Numbered from the stretch's first letter, positions 6,140 through 17,189 are shown. The stretch: DNA of 22,101 nucleotides from an uncultured Campylobacter sp. (GCA_934728065.1 CAKVDW010000023.1:1-22101), one strand, 5' to 3'. The notes: a model not told the origin generated them from the letters alone. A program made the numbers and translations.

Positions 6140-8902
6140 ATGGATTATAAACAAACTCTTTTACTCCCAAACACCAGCTTTGAGATGAGGGCTGATTTGG
6201 CAAACAAAGAAAAAACCCGCTTTGAACGCTGGTTTAAAGACAACTATGCTTACAAAAAGATGATAAGCAAGCGTTTGAACGCAAAAGCAAGTTTCATCTT
6301 GCACGATGGACCGCCTTATGCGAACGGACACATTCATCTAGGACACGCGCTCAACAAAATCCTTAAAGAAACGATTATCAAAACGCATTATTTTAACGGC
6401 GAACGCGTGGCTTACACGCCGGGCTGGGACTGCCACGGCTTGCCGATAGAACAGCAAGTAGAAATCAAACTTGGCGAAAAGAAAAAAAGCACGAGCAAAA
6501 AGCAAATCCGCGCCCTTTGCCGCGCTCACGCACAAGAGTTTATAGACATTCAAAAGGCTGAATTTAAGGGGCTTGGCATTTTGGGAGACTGGGACAAGCC
6601 TTATGTAACTATGGACTTTGCCTTTGAAGCAAGCATTTACCGCACCTTGTGCGAGGTGGCAAAAAAAGGGCTTTTGATAGAGCGAAGCAAGCCTGTGTTT
6701 TGGAGCTGGGCGGCAAAGTCAGCCCTTGCTGAGGCTGAGGTAGAGTATGAGGACAAAGAGGACTACTCGCTTTTTGTGGCTTTTGATTTGGCTGAAAATG
6801 CCCTAAAAAAGCTAGGCGTGAAAAAGGCAAGCGCGGTGATATGGACAACTACGCCTTGGACCTTGCCCGCAAATCAAGCCATAGCCTTAAATCCAAACGA
6901 AATTTATGTTTTAAGCGGCGAGGGGTTGATTTTCGCAAAGCCCTTGTTTAAAAGTATGGTAGAAAAGGGCTTGTCAAAGGACAAGGTGCAAAAAGAATTC
7001 AAGGCAAGTGAGCTTGAAAACCTACACGCGATAAATCCTTTAAATTCAAGGCTTTCGTGCTTTATTTTAGGCGAGCATGTGCTTATGGACGGGGGCAGCG
7101 GCTTGGTGCATACGGCTCCTGGACACGGAGAAGATGATTATTATGCTTGTTTGAAATACGGCATTGAAGTGCTTATGCCTGTTGATGATGGGGGTTGCTT
7201 TGATGAGAGCTTGCGCACCAAAAAGCTAATGCCCGAAAGTGTGCTTGATGAGTTTGTGGGGCTTCATATCTTTAAGGCAAATGAGCGAATTTTGGAGCTT
7301 TTGGGTAAAAATTTACTGCAAAGCTCGCGTTTTACGCACTCTTATCCTTTTTGCTGGCGCACGCACAAGCCTGTGATTTACCGCGCCACAAAGCAATGGT
7401 TTATCGCAATGGACGAGCCAAAGCTAAATGGCAAAAGTTTGCGTCAAGTAGCAAATGAGCAAATTCAAAAGATAAAATTCTATCCGCAAAGTGGCATTAA
7501 CCGCATAGGCTCGATGATAGAAAACCGCCCTGATTGGTGTATCTCGCGCCAAAGGGATTGGGGAACGCCCATAGCTTTTTTTAGGGACAAAAAGACAAAA
7601 GAGGTGATTTTAGATGAGGCTGTGCTTGAAAATATAGCGCAAATCTTTGAAAAACAAGGCGCTGATGCTTGGTGGGAGCTTGACATAAAGGACTTGTTGC
7701 CCGCAAATTCGCCTTACAAAGCGCAGGATTTAGAAAAAACTCTTGACATTTTAGATGTGTGGTTTGACAGCGGCAGCACTTGGAACGGGGTGCTTAAATC
7801 AAAGGCTTTTGAGGGGGCTGAATTTCCTGCAAGTATGTATTTAGAAGGCTCAGACCAGCATAGGGGTTGGTTTCAAAGCTCGCTTTTACTCTCATCAATC
7901 ATCAATGAAAAAGCCCCTTACAAAACTATCCTAACGCACGGCTTTACCATAGATGAAAAGGGACAAAAGATGAGCAAAAGCAAGGGCAATGTCATCGACC
8001 CGCAAAAGGTTGCCAAAACCTACGGCGTGGAGGTTTTGCGGCTTTGGATTTTACTGAGTGATTTTTCATCTGATTTAAAAATTTCAGAAAACATTTTAAA
8101 GCAAGTTGCCGAGCAATACCGAAAAATCCGCAACACCATTCGCTTTTTGCTTGCCAACACTAACGACTTGGAGTTTTTGGAGACAAAGAATTTCACGCTC
8201 ATTGACAAGTGGATTTTAAACCGCGCAAGTAGCGTTTTTAAAGCCGCTAAATCAGCCTTTGACGAGTATGAATTTGCCAAGGGTTACAACGGCTTGATGA
8301 ATTTTCTCATCGTGGATTTGAGCGGAATTTACCTTGACATTTGCAAGGACAGGCTTTATTGCGATGAAAAAGGCTCAAAACGCCGAGTGAGCGCACAAAG
8401 TGCGATGGCACTCATCGCAAAGCAACTTTTACAGCTACTTGCGCCGACACTGACTTACTCAGTTGATGAAGCTTTGGAGCATTCAAACCCTATCATCAAA
8501 GGCAAGGCAAAAGATGTCTTTGATTTGGTGTTTGAAGATGACTTTGACTTTGAATTTAAGGGCATTAACGATGAATTGTTACTCTCATCGCGCGAGAGTT
8601 TTTTAGAGCAAATTGACGCGCTTAAAAAGGACAAAATCATCAAATCCACTTTGGAACTTTGCTTGCAAACGAGCGCAAACGAGCTTTTGAGCGAAAATTT
8701 AGAAGACATTGAGGACTTTTTTATGGTGAGTGAGATTAAAAGCCTTGACAAAGATGAGGGTTTAGCGAATTTTAGCGTGGGAGCGCACGAATTTAAAATC
8801 CTAAAAGCCGCTCACCACAAATGCCCAAGGTGCTGGAAATTTAAGGCAAAGGACGAGGATAGCCTTTGTCCGCGCTGTTTAAAGGTGATGAAAAATGTTT
8901 AG
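6140..8902 (+). CDS. ileS: Isoleucyl-tRNA synthetase
   Basis: A 920-aa class I aminoacyl-tRNA synthetase that charges tRNA(Ile) in the cytoplasm. The HIGH motif appears as HLGH at 66-69 within [12 protein letters not shown], and KMSKS is at 610-614. The CP1 editing domain, which removes misloaded valine, includes [16 protein letters not shown] and the [16 protein letters not shown] block. The C-terminus carries a zinc-binding module with C895-x2-C898 and C910-x2-C913. This is the bacterial (IleS1-like) architecture at full length. ATG at 6140 has AAGG 8 bases upstream. It starts the operon; its last codons overlap the start of the 34-aa membrane protein gene. Confidence 0.98.
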   Translation: MDYKQTLLLPNTSFEMRADLANKEKTRFERWFKDNYAYKKMISKRLNAKASFILHDGPPYANGHIHLGHALNKILKETIIKTHYFNGERVAYTPGWDCHGLPIEQQVEIKLGEKKKSTSKKQIRALCRAHAQEFIDIQKAEFKGLGILGDWDKPYVTMDFAFEASIYRTLCEVAKKGLLIERSKPVFWSWAAKSALAEAEVEYEDKEDYSLFVAFDLAENALKKLGVKKASAVIWTTTPWTLPANQAIALNPNEIYVLSGEGLIFAKPLFKSMVEKGLSKDKVQKEFKASELENLHAINPLNSRLSCFILGEHVLMDGGSGLVHTAPGHGEDDYYACLKYGIEVLMPVDDGGCFDESLRTKKLMPESVLDEFVGLHIFKANERILELLGKNLLQSSRFTHSYPFCWRTHKPVIYRATKQWFIAMDEPKLNGKSLRQVANEQIQKIKFYPQSGINRIGSMIENRPDWCISRQRDWGTPIAFFRDKKTKEVILDEAVLENIAQIFEKQGADAWWELDIKDLLPANSPYKAQDLEKTLDILDVWFDSGSTWNGVLKSKAFEGAEFPASMYLEGSDQHRGWFQSSLLLSSIINEKAPYKTILTHGFTIDEKGQKMSKSKGNVIDPQKVAKTYGVEVLRLWILLSDFSSDLKISENILKQVAEQYRKIRNTIRFLLANTNDLEFLETKNFTLIDKWILNRASSVFKAAKSAFDEYEFAKGYNGLMNFLIVDLSGIYLDICKDRLYCDEKGSKRRVSAQSAMALIAKQLLQLLAPTLTYSVDEALEHSNPIIKGKAKDVFDLVFEDDFDFEFKGINDELLLSSRESFLEQIDALKKDKIIKSTLELCLQTSANELLSENLEDIEDFFMVSEIKSLDKDEGLANFSVGAHEFKILKAAHHKCPRCWKFKAKDEDSLCPRCLKVMKNV

Positions 8903-8999
8903 CGAGCCTTTACCCCAAAGCGTGATTTTTACGACACTTGTCGTTGTGGGCGTAGTGTTTTTGCTGGTGCTTGCCCTTATTAAAAAACGGAGGATATGA
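8895..8999 (+). CDS. 34-aa single-pass membrane microprotein
   Basis: A small ORF that starts inside the last codons of ileS (8-bp overlap) and ends in an ATGA overlap with the antitoxin gene. The product begins [10 protein letters not shown], then has one hydrophobic helix of about 18 residues ([18 protein letters not shown]) and ends with a basic KKRRI tail, so the C-terminus should face the cytoplasm. As I recall, C. jejuni has a similarly tiny membrane gene (Cj1060c) at the same place between ileS and gatA, which argues that it is real. Function unknown. The upstream GATGAAAA is not a strong ribosome-binding site, so translation probably depends on coupling to ileS. Confidence 0.65.
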   Translation: MFSEPLPQSVIFTTLVVVGVVFLLVLALIKKRRI

Positions 9000-9229
9000 T
9001 GATTTTACAAGTTGAAGTGAGCCAAAATACAAAGCAAATCATCAATGCTATAAAGCTCTTAAAGGGAGTAAAAAGCGTGAGTGAGCAAGGTTTAATGCCT
9101 AAAAAAAAGGCATTTAAAGAGGTTGCAGAAAGCAAGGCTGACCACAAAGCGTGGTTAAAGGCTAGGGAGGATTTAGCAAAAGGTGATACAATAAGCCACG
9201 AAGAGCTTAAAAGAAAGTTAAATTTATGA
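8996..9229 (+). CDS. Antitoxin of a RelE/ParE-type toxin-antitoxin pair
   Basis: A 77-aa protein directly upstream of, and overlapping by 4 bp, a RelE-superfamily toxin gene. This order, size and overlap are standard for type II antitoxins. The N-terminal ~35 residues (QVEVSQNTKQIINAIKLLK and on) look like a small alpha/beta dimerisation region, and the C-terminal part is charged and helical (about 40-77, with many Lys, Glu and Asp), as expected for a toxin-wrapping tail. I do not recognise a classical RelB, Phd or HTH DNA-binding motif, so assignment as antitoxin rests mainly on context. AACGGAGG upstream within the microprotein gene is a good ribosome-binding site. Two ATG codons in tandem (8996 and 8999) are both possible starts. 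Confidence 0.75.
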   Translation: MMILQVEVSQNTKQIINAIKLLKGVKSVSEQGLMPKKKAFKEVAESKADHKAWLKAREDLAKGDTISHEELKRKLNL

Positions 9230-9486
9230 AATACCGTTTAGAGTATCATAAGGATTTCATCAAATTTCTTGCAAAGCACAGCGATATTAAGGATAAAGCC
9301 TTGAGTGCTTTTGAGCAGTTGGCTCAAAACCCCTATGAAAACAGCCTTGATATAGCTAAACTCAAGGGCGAAATCAACAAATATCGCCTAAGACTTGGTA
9401 AATATCGCTTTTTGTATGAAATTTTTGAAACACAAATCCTCATCTATGCGTATAAGGCGGATTCTCGTGGTGATGTGTATAAATAA
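9226..9486 (+). CDS. RelE/ParE-superfamily toxin
   Basis: An 86-aa protein with the hallmarks of the superfamily: N-terminal YRLEYHKDFIKFLAK, the central strand pair NKYRLRLGKYRFLYEI with R54, R56 and R61, and the terminal ADSRGDVYK with R81 and Y85. These basic residues are those used by RelE-type ribosome-dependent mRNA interferases, but ParE (gyrase-targeting) and inert relatives share the fold, so the target is not settled. The start overlaps the antitoxin stop as ATGA. The stop is followed by a short AAT repeat and, after 25 bp, gatA. Expression would be tied to the ileS operon unless an internal promoter exists. Confidence 0.85.
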   Translation: MKYRLEYHKDFIKFLAKHSDIKDKALSAFEQLAQNPYENSLDIAKLKGEINKYRLRLGKYRFLYEIFETQILIYAYKADSRGDVYK

Positions 9487-9496
9487 TAATAATAAT
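9482..9496 (+). repeat. AAT trinucleotide repeat (5 units)
   Basis: Five perfect AAT units span the toxin stop codon and the leader of gatA, just upstream of the AGAAAGG ribosome-binding region. Length changes here would alter toxin-gatA spacing but not gatA coding sequence. Confidence 0.7.
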
Positions 9497-9511
9497 AAAG
9501 AAAGGAAAAAA

Positions 9512-12633
<3,122 letters not shown>

Positions 12634-12641
<8 letters not shown>

Positions 12642-13419
12642 GATAGCAGCTTTACAGCTTCCAACGCTTCCTTTAAGCACTTCGAGGCTTGATTATTATC
12701 TTAATGCTTGCAAGGAAGGTGGGGCGGATTTGGTAGTGTTTGGAGAATATGTGCTAAACAGCTTTTTTACCGAACTTATCAAAATGCCTAAAAATATGAT
12801 AAAAGAACAAAGTGAGAGCAAAAAGGCATCTTTGCTTGAATTTGCTAAAAAATACGAACTTGAAATCATCGCCCCTTATGTGAGCGTGGAAAACAAGGGC
12901 TTTAAAAAGCTTTGTTTAAAGATAAGTCCCACAGAGATAAAAAGTTATGAACAACAAATTTTAATGCCTTATGCACATTGGAATGAGGAAAAATTTTTTT
13001 GCAATCATAGCGAGAAATTGCGGCTTTTTAGTTTTTCGTATCAAAATCTTAAATGCGCCTTGCTTTTTGGCTTTGAGGCACATTTTGATGTCTTTTGGCA
13101 ACTCATTTTGCAAAAGAGGGTTGATTTGGTTATAATCCCTTGTGCATCGACTTTTAACAGCGAACAAAGGTGGAAAGAGCTTTTGAAAACTCGTGCATTT
13201 CTTAGCAATACAGCCATTTTAAAGGTCAATCGCATAGGCAATGTGAGTGGAGATGAGGAATGGAGATTTTATGGAGATAGTTTTTTTGTCAATGCTTTTG
13301 GCGAACTTTGCGAGAATTTAAGCGATAGAGAAGAAATGCTCATCATCGACACACCAAAGGCGAGTGAGGCAAAGAAGTTATGGGGATTTGACAAGATAAT
13401 AAAAAACTATGAATTTTAG
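12634..13419 (+). CDS. Carbon-nitrogen hydrolase (nitrilase-fold) family protein, catalytic triad apparently incomplete
   Basis: A 261-aa protein of the nitrilase superfamily, starting [14 protein letters not shown] with the first strand and Glu38 in VVFGEYV in the place of the catalytic glutamate. The usual Y-x-K-x-h-L block reads Y-E-Q-Q-I-L (105-110), giving Gln107 in place of the catalytic lysine. The usual I-C-Y-D nucleophile block reads F-G-F-E (145-148), giving Gly146 in place of cysteine. If my alignment by eye is right, the enzyme cannot work by the standard mechanism and may be a binding or regulatory relative. ATG 12634 overlaps xseB by 8 bp; the longer upstream frame lies inside xseB. 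It is the last gene of the ileS operon. Confidence 0.75.
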
Positions 13420-13433
13420 CGTTTAAATTTTTT

Positions 13434-13487
13434 GCTCATTTTGTGAGCTTGAAATTAAGCCAGCTTTTCGCAAAAAGCACTTTTTGC
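13434..13487. other. Two small hairpins after the ileS-operon's last gene
   Basis: GCTCA (13434-13438) pairs with TGAGC (13444-13448), and GCAAAAAG (13470-13477) pairs with CTTTTTGC (13480-13487) as a near-perfect palindrome. They lie in the 155-bp gap before murC. Neither is followed by a T run on the plus strand, so termination is possible but not shown. The gap also must hold any murC promoter. Confidence 0.35.
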
Positions 13488-13574
13488 AGAAAATCTTGCG
13501 CCTTAAATTAAGCGTTAAATTTGGCAAATTTTTCGCCATAAATTTGAAATTTAATTTTAAAAAAAGGATAAAAC

Positions 13575-14867
13575 TTGAAAAAAATTCATTTCATAGGAAT
13601 CGGCGGCATAGGCATTTCAGCCCTTGCTCGCTTTTTAAAAGAAAAGGGCTATGAGATAAGCGGGAGCGATTTAAAGGCGAGTAAAATCACTGCTGAGCTT
13701 GAAAAAGAGGGCGTTGCCATCAGCATTCCACACGGCGAAAAAAATGTCATCGGCAAGGATTTAGTGATTTACTCAGCCGCGATAAAGGCGCAAAATGCTG
13801 AATTTAAAAAGGCAAAAGCACTTGGCATTAAAACACTTTCGCGCAAGGAAGCCTTGCCGCTCATCTTGCGCGACAAACAAGTCTTTGCAGTCGCTGGCGC
13901 ACACGGCAAAAGCACCACTTCAAGCATTTTAGCAAGCCTTATGAACGATGCAAGCGTCATCATCGGGGCGATTTTAAAGGAATTTGGCTCAAATATGATT
14001 TACAAAGAAAGCGACAAACTCATCTTTGAAGCCGATGAGTCAGACAGCTCTTTTTTAAACGCAAATCCCTATGTCGCCATAGTTACAAACGCAGAAGCTG
14101 AGCATTTAGAGCATTATAAAAACGATTTAAAAAAGCTGCATAAGGCTTATGAGCAGTTTTTAAACTCAGCAAAAATCCGCGTAATAAACGGCGAGGACGA
14201 GTTTTTAAAGACCTTAAATTTAAGCGCGACAAAGCTTTATCCAAGCAAGGATATAAAAAATTACGCCGTGAGCGTTAAGGACTACAAGCCACGAACGAGC
14301 TTTACGCTTAAAGATTATGGCGAATTTTGCGTGCTTGGAATGGGCTATCATTTGGCTGTTGATGCGGCTTTGGCGATTTTGGCGGCTTTGGAATTTAAAA
14401 GCGTTGATGAGGTGCGCGTGCGACTTGAAAATTACAAGGGCATTAAAAAGCGTTTTGACATTTTAGTGGCTGATGAAAAGCACGCTATCATCGATGATTA
14501 CGGGCATCACCCGACTGAGATAAGCGCTACTTTAAAGGCAGCAAGCGAGTATGCAAGGCTTGCAGGATACTCAAAAATCACAGCCATTTTCGAGCCGCAC
14601 CGCTACACGCGTTTAGTGGCGAATTTAGAGCAGTTTAAGGACGCTTTTGCAAGGGTGAGTGAGCTTGTGATTTTGCCCGTTTATGCGGCTGGCGAAAAGC
14701 CCGTGAGTGTGGATTTAAAGGCGCATTTTCCAAAGGCTACTTTTGTTAAGGACATTAAACGCATAGGCGAAGTTTTGGTTGATGATGAGGGTAGGGTTTA
14801 TGAAGATGGGCTTATCATAGGCTTTGGCGCAGGGGACATAAGCGTGAAGTTAAGGGGAGAGAAATAA
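13575..14867 (+). CDS. murC: UDP-N-acetylmuramate-L-alanine ligase
   Basis: A 430-aa Mur ligase that adds L-alanine to UDP-MurNAc in cytoplasmic peptidoglycan precursor synthesis. The N-terminal nucleotide-sugar motif GIGGIGISALA is at about 8-18, the ATP-binding GAHGKSTT at about 107-114, the metal-site region FEADESDSSFL follows, and the DDYGHHPTEI and EPHRYTR blocks of the C-terminal domains are intact. The start is TTG at 13575, with AAGGAT at good spacing; there is no better ATG, and the protein begins at the family's usual position. It is slightly shorter than E. coli MurC (about 490), normal for this phylum. The accessory island begins directly after its stop, in the opposite direction. 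Confidence 0.97.
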   Translation: MKKIHFIGIGGIGISALARFLKEKGYEISGSDLKASKITAELEKEGVAISIPHGEKNVIGKDLVIYSAAIKAQNAEFKKAKALGIKTLSRKEALPLILRDKQVFAVAGAHGKSTTSSILASLMNDASVIIGAILKEFGSNMIYKESDKLIFEADESDSSFLNANPYVAIVTNAEAEHLEHYKNDLKKLHKAYEQFLNSAKIRVINGEDEFLKTLNLSATKLYPSKDIKNYAVSVKDYKPRTSFTLKDYGEFCVLGMGYHLAVDAALAILAALEFKSVDEVRVRLENYKGIKKRFDILVADEKHAIIDDYGHHPTEISATLKAASEYARLAGYSKITAIFEPHRYTRLVANLEQFKDAFARVSELVILPVYAAGEKPVSVDLKAHFPKATFVKDIKRIGEVLVDDEGRVYEDGLIIGFGAGDISVKLRGEK

Positions 14868-15042
14868 CTTCACTTTTGTATTTTTTTGGCTTAATGGCGT
14901 AAATAAAGTCTTTGCCTTCTTCACCACAGAGTTTTTCATAGGGAAATTTTGATATAGGATACATTATGCCATCCTCATCACGGTTAAAATTTGGCATAGG
15001 AATAAGAAAAAGGCTTTGTGCATAGCATTCTTTCTCCTTATT
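14815..15042 (-). pseudogene. Decayed gene relic abutting murC
   Basis: On the minus strand an open frame runs from just after a TAG (15043-15045) and encodes a protein-like stretch: KECYAQSLFLIPMPNFNRDEDG, FPYEKLCGEEGKDFIYAI and KPKKYKSEVI. It then runs without its own stop into antisense murC sequence (from about 14868) and ends at 14815. The initiator expected after GGAG (ATG at 15026-15028) is in a different frame and stops after 14 residues. The gene therefore has lost its proper start frame and its true 3' end at the island-murC junction. Family not recognised; by position it resembles the immunity-type gene that follows the related short segment at 16150-16217. Confidence 0.5.
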
Positions 15043-15097
15043 CTATGATTCTAACAAAAGATTGATAATGGGTCGTTTGTTATAGTTATATATCGCT
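15026..15097 (-). repeat. Decayed second copy of the '...DIYYTTDHY...IIE-stop-RBS-ATG' segment
   Basis: About 74% identical to 16150-16217 over 72 aligned columns with four single-base insertions. It preserves the end of a coding sequence (FVRIIE then stop), the GGAG ribosome-binding site and a following ATG. The insertions break the reading frame upstream, which still reads in pieces as D-I-(stop)-L-(stop)-QTTHYQSFVRIIE. Confidence 0.6.
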
Positions 15098-15128
15098 TAA
15101 TATACAAGCAGTTTTGATTCGTATTTGT

Positions 15129-15534
15129 TTATTCATAGCCATATTTCTTAAGAATCTCATCGGTTGCGTTGTTGACTGTATTGCCTAAATAATGTAGCAT
15201 AATCAGTATTAATTGCTTTCATACGGCGAACTAGGAAATATGTAAAAATAGTATATATCCCCCATAAGCAAAAATTATAGTTCCCACCAAAGCAGTAATA
15301 TACATAATCCACCCAATAAAGCACCGCCTATATTAAAAATTTTATTAAGCAAAAAAATAAATAAACCAAATATATAACACCAACACAAAATGGGGTAAAA
15401 AAGTAAGCAAATTCAAATTTAAAATATTTAAAAATATCTTGCAATATCATAATAAGAAAAAATTGTATAAAACCAAGCAATAATGGCAAAATAATAGTTA
15501 AAATAACTAACGATAGTAGTTTAAAGGGTTTCAT
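15129..15534 (-). pseudogene. Frameshifted multi-pass membrane protein gene
   Basis: The first 68 codons from ATG 15534 encode hydrophobic helices (PFKLLSLVILTIILPLLLG, then YFFTPFCVGVIYLVYLFFCL) and end at a stop at 15328. Other frames immediately continue a membrane-type sequence: NKIFNIGGALLGGL, then ITALVGTIIFAYGGYILFL after a second shift, then LGNTVNNATDEILKKYGYE with TAA at 15129-15131 after a third. Together they look like one gene of about 130 codons with at least three frameshifts. The ATG overlaps the preceding relic's TGA (ATGA), so it was once in an operon with it. Function unknown; a membrane immunity protein is one possibility. Confidence 0.5.
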
Positions 15535-15673
15535 TTATATGCTCTATACCTTACGATAAGTTTTTTGCCATATTCAATGTCTCGTTTGTCTGCTTTTATA
15601 TCATTTATATCAAAAACCACTAATATAGGGTTATGTCATTGTCTAAAAAGCTAACAAGCATTTCATCACCTAC
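15531..15673 (-). pseudogene. Frameshifted fragment of a small soluble protein gene
   Basis: Two frames read on from each other on the minus strand: VGDEMLVSFLDNDITLY then stop, and VVFDINDIKADKRDIEYGKK then LIVRYRAYK ending at TGA 15531-15533. A stop precedes the first piece and no ribosome-binding site is evident, so the 5' end is also lost. The RDIE-x-G stretch resembles RDIENGD in the 32-aa ORF at 16161-16259, hinting that these are relics of related genes. No intact copy is present and I do not recognise the family. Confidence 0.45.
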
Positions 15674-15687
15674 TTAAAAACAATTAA

Positions 15688-16152
15688 TCACTCTACCAAA
15701 TAAATATTAAATTCTCGTGGTTTGTTAATTTCATATTCAGTCTCAAGGTAGCCATTGCCTCTAATATTTAAAATCTCATATCCCCAAAAATTACAAACAT
15801 CTTGCAAGTAAGATTGCATAATTTTTTGTTTCTTATCGGCTGTCTCTTTATCTAATGCCTTATCCCAATGCTCTATTATCAAAACAAAGCGTTCAAATTT
15901 ATCAATCAACCATTCTAAATCATTTATCCAGCAAAGCAAAGGATTACTAGGCGTATGCAACCAAAACATACTCTCATCAGTAGGCGTTTGAAAAGCAGTT
16001 TTTGCAGCGGCTACAAATTCATCATAAGTATGCAGTTTTGAGCCATCAAGTTTGACTACAAACAAATCATCGCCATCTTTCAAGGTAATTTCATCTAGGC
16101 TTTTTACCTTGTAGATTTTATTATCTTTTTTGTCTTGCATTGTGTATTTCAT
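15688..16152 (-). CDS. Barstar-like immunity protein
   Basis: A 154-aa acidic protein resembling the barstar (RNase inhibitor) family: a first strand FVVKLDGSKLHTYDEFV with the following AAAKTAF helix, the region SNPLLCWINDLEWL where barstars have the N-x-D-A-L-x-D-x-L-x-D-L-x-W pattern, a strand FVLIIEHWDKAL, and a helix QKIMQSYLQDVCNFWG. Barstars bind and block barnase-type or other nuclease toxins in the cytoplasm, and such genes often accompany secreted effectors. It has a good ribosome-binding site (GGAGATACG) and no signal peptide. No nuclease effector is recognisable beside it, so it may be an orphan immunity gene. The fold match was made by eye. Confidence 0.6.
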   Translation of the reverse strand: MKYTMQDKKDNKIYKVKSLDEITLKDGDDLFVVKLDGSKLHTYDEFVAAAKTAFQTPTDESMFWLHTPSNPLLCWINDLEWLIDKFERFVLIIEHWDKALDKETADKKQKIMQSYLQDVCNFWGYEILNIRGNGYLETEYEINKPREFNIYLVE

Positions 16153-16217
16153 CGTATCTCCTATTCAATAATTTTTACGAAAGTTTTGTAATGGTCTGTC
16201 GTATAGTATATATCGCC
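16150..16217 (-). repeat. First copy of the '...DIYYTTDHY...IIE-stop-RBS-ATG' segment
   Basis: This segment contains the end of the 32-aa ORF, its TAG, the GGAG site and the start codon of the barstar-like gene. A second, decayed copy is at 15026-15097. The conserved junction suggests that two cassettes with the same gene order were once placed side by side. Confidence 0.6.
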
Positions 16218-16259
16218 ATTTTCTATATCTCTAACAAATGGTAAATGCGTCTTCAACAT
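16161..16259 (-). CDS. Short ORF (32 aa), probably the surviving 3' end of a larger gene
   Basis: ATG 16259 to TAG 16161 encodes MLKTHLPFVRDIENGDIYY followed by TTDHYKTFVKIIE. It lies between the 262-aa membrane protein gene (9-bp gap) and the barstar-like gene, whose start is 8 bases further on. No convincing ribosome-binding site precedes the ATG. Because a related segment occurs at 15026-15097 and RDIE-x-G recurs in the relic at 15531-15673, the coding signal is likely genuine, but the N-terminus of the original protein seems to be missing. Confidence 0.4.
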   Translation of the reverse strand: MLKTHLPFVRDIENGDIYYTTDHYKTFVKIIE

Positions 16260-16268
16260 TTTGTCCCA

Positions 16269-17057
16269 TTATAATTCCTGTTCGCAAATTTTAGCATTTT
16301 GTGCGTTATTTGTTTTATCTTGTAAAATCGCCCTTTTATTTAAAAAATCTATCAGCACACTAGAATTTATATCTTTTAAAAATCTAAAAACTCTGCGTTT
16401 AATGATATGATTATTTTTGCGCTCACAACGCACGATTTGTTGTATATTCATAGGAATTGTGGATTGCGAATATATATATTCGCAATAATACAAACTTTCA
16501 TCATTTTTTATGCGATACAAGCCAATAGAAATAACTCCAAACAAAATACAAAATTCTGCAAAAAGCTCGTTATTTTGTGTGTATATAGATTTTATGTGTG
16601 GCATAACTAAAAGCAGGACGCAAACAACCAAAAATCCAATATATAAAACACTTAAAAGTCCAAATATTACACAAACAAGCAATATACAAAATATGTGAAT
16701 AAAACGCAATATTTTTGTTTTTCTATTGCTACAAAATGGTGTAAGTAAGATTAGATTTTGTTTGATTTGTTTTCGCTCCCTAAAACTACAAAAATGCAAA
16801 AATAGCAAAATAAATATCACGCAAAATATAGCAAAAAAGCATAAGCCCACATAAAATACAATATCATAAAAATTTGCAAACATAGAATTTTGTTTAAAAT
16901 GAGTATCTAAAATCACAAAACCAAGCAAAATGCTTATAGTGGCGCAGATTCGTGTAATATTTAACACAACGCCATATAGCCTCATTTTTTGCATATCCAA
17001 ATTTCCATTTTTGTAAGGAAATCCACCAAAAAGAAAAATATCAAACCCATTATTCAC
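16269..17057 (-). CDS. Hypothetical multi-pass membrane protein (262 aa)
   Basis: A protein with about four to five hydrophobic helices (roughly residues 27-48, 63-90, 113-150 and 165-185) and a soluble C-terminal third (about 190-262) rich in charged residues that may form a small beta-rich domain (ESLYYCEYIYSQSTIPMNI). The start is GTG at 17057, which overlaps the TGA of the 43-aa ORF as GTGA, so translation is likely coupled. I recognise no family. In this setting, behind a broken M23 effector and before a barstar-like gene, a membrane immunity protein is a reasonable guess, but nothing in the sequence proves it. GC content is clearly lower than in the housekeeping genes. Confidence 0.6.
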   Translation of the reverse strand: MNNGFDIFLFGGFPYKNGNLDMQKMRLYGVVLNITRICATISILLGFVILDTHFKQNSMFANFYDIVFYVGLCFFAIFCVIFILLFLHFCSFRERKQIKQNLILLTPFCSNRKTKILRFIHIFCILLVCVIFGLLSVLYIGFLVVCVLLLVMPHIKSIYTQNNELFAEFCILFGVISIGLYRIKNDESLYYCEYIYSQSTIPMNIQQIVRCERKNNHIIKRRVFRFLKDINSSVLIDFLNKRAILQDKTNNAQNAKICEQEL

Positions 17058-17185
17058 TTTTGAACCTCTATTTTAAGTATATCTTCCTCTGTAAAGCATT
17101 TATGCGCCCACTCACCTTTTTCATTTTGAATCAATATATTTTTAGATTCATCATCAAAAATAACACACCTTGATTCATAATCCAT
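17054..17185 (-). CDS. Hypothetical small protein (43 aa)
   Basis: ATG 17185 to TGA 17054 encodes an acidic, Cys-containing product: MDYESRCVIFDDESKNIL, then IQNEKGEWAHKCFTEEDI and a short tail. Its stop overlaps the GTG start of the 262-aa membrane protein, and it begins 4 bases after the TAA of the M23 relic, with AAAGGATTAAAACA upstream. The spacing on both sides argues for a genuine coupled gene. Function unknown. Confidence 0.5.
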   Translation of the reverse strand: MDYESRCVIFDDESKNILIQNEKGEWAHKCFTEEDILKIEVQK

Positions 17186-17189
17186 TGTT

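Noticed and set aside
9482..9496. AAT repeat as a phase-variation switch
   Set aside because: Only five units, a three-base period would not shift any frame, and it lies outside the gatA coding sequence.
9395..9511. Longer N-terminus of GatA reaching into the toxin gene
   Set aside because: The sequence is the toxin gene read out of frame plus the AAT repeat; a ribosome-binding site precedes ATG 9512.
13470..13487. Hairpin as a clear rho-independent terminator
   Set aside because: No T tract follows it on the plus strand; it is listed only as a structural feature.
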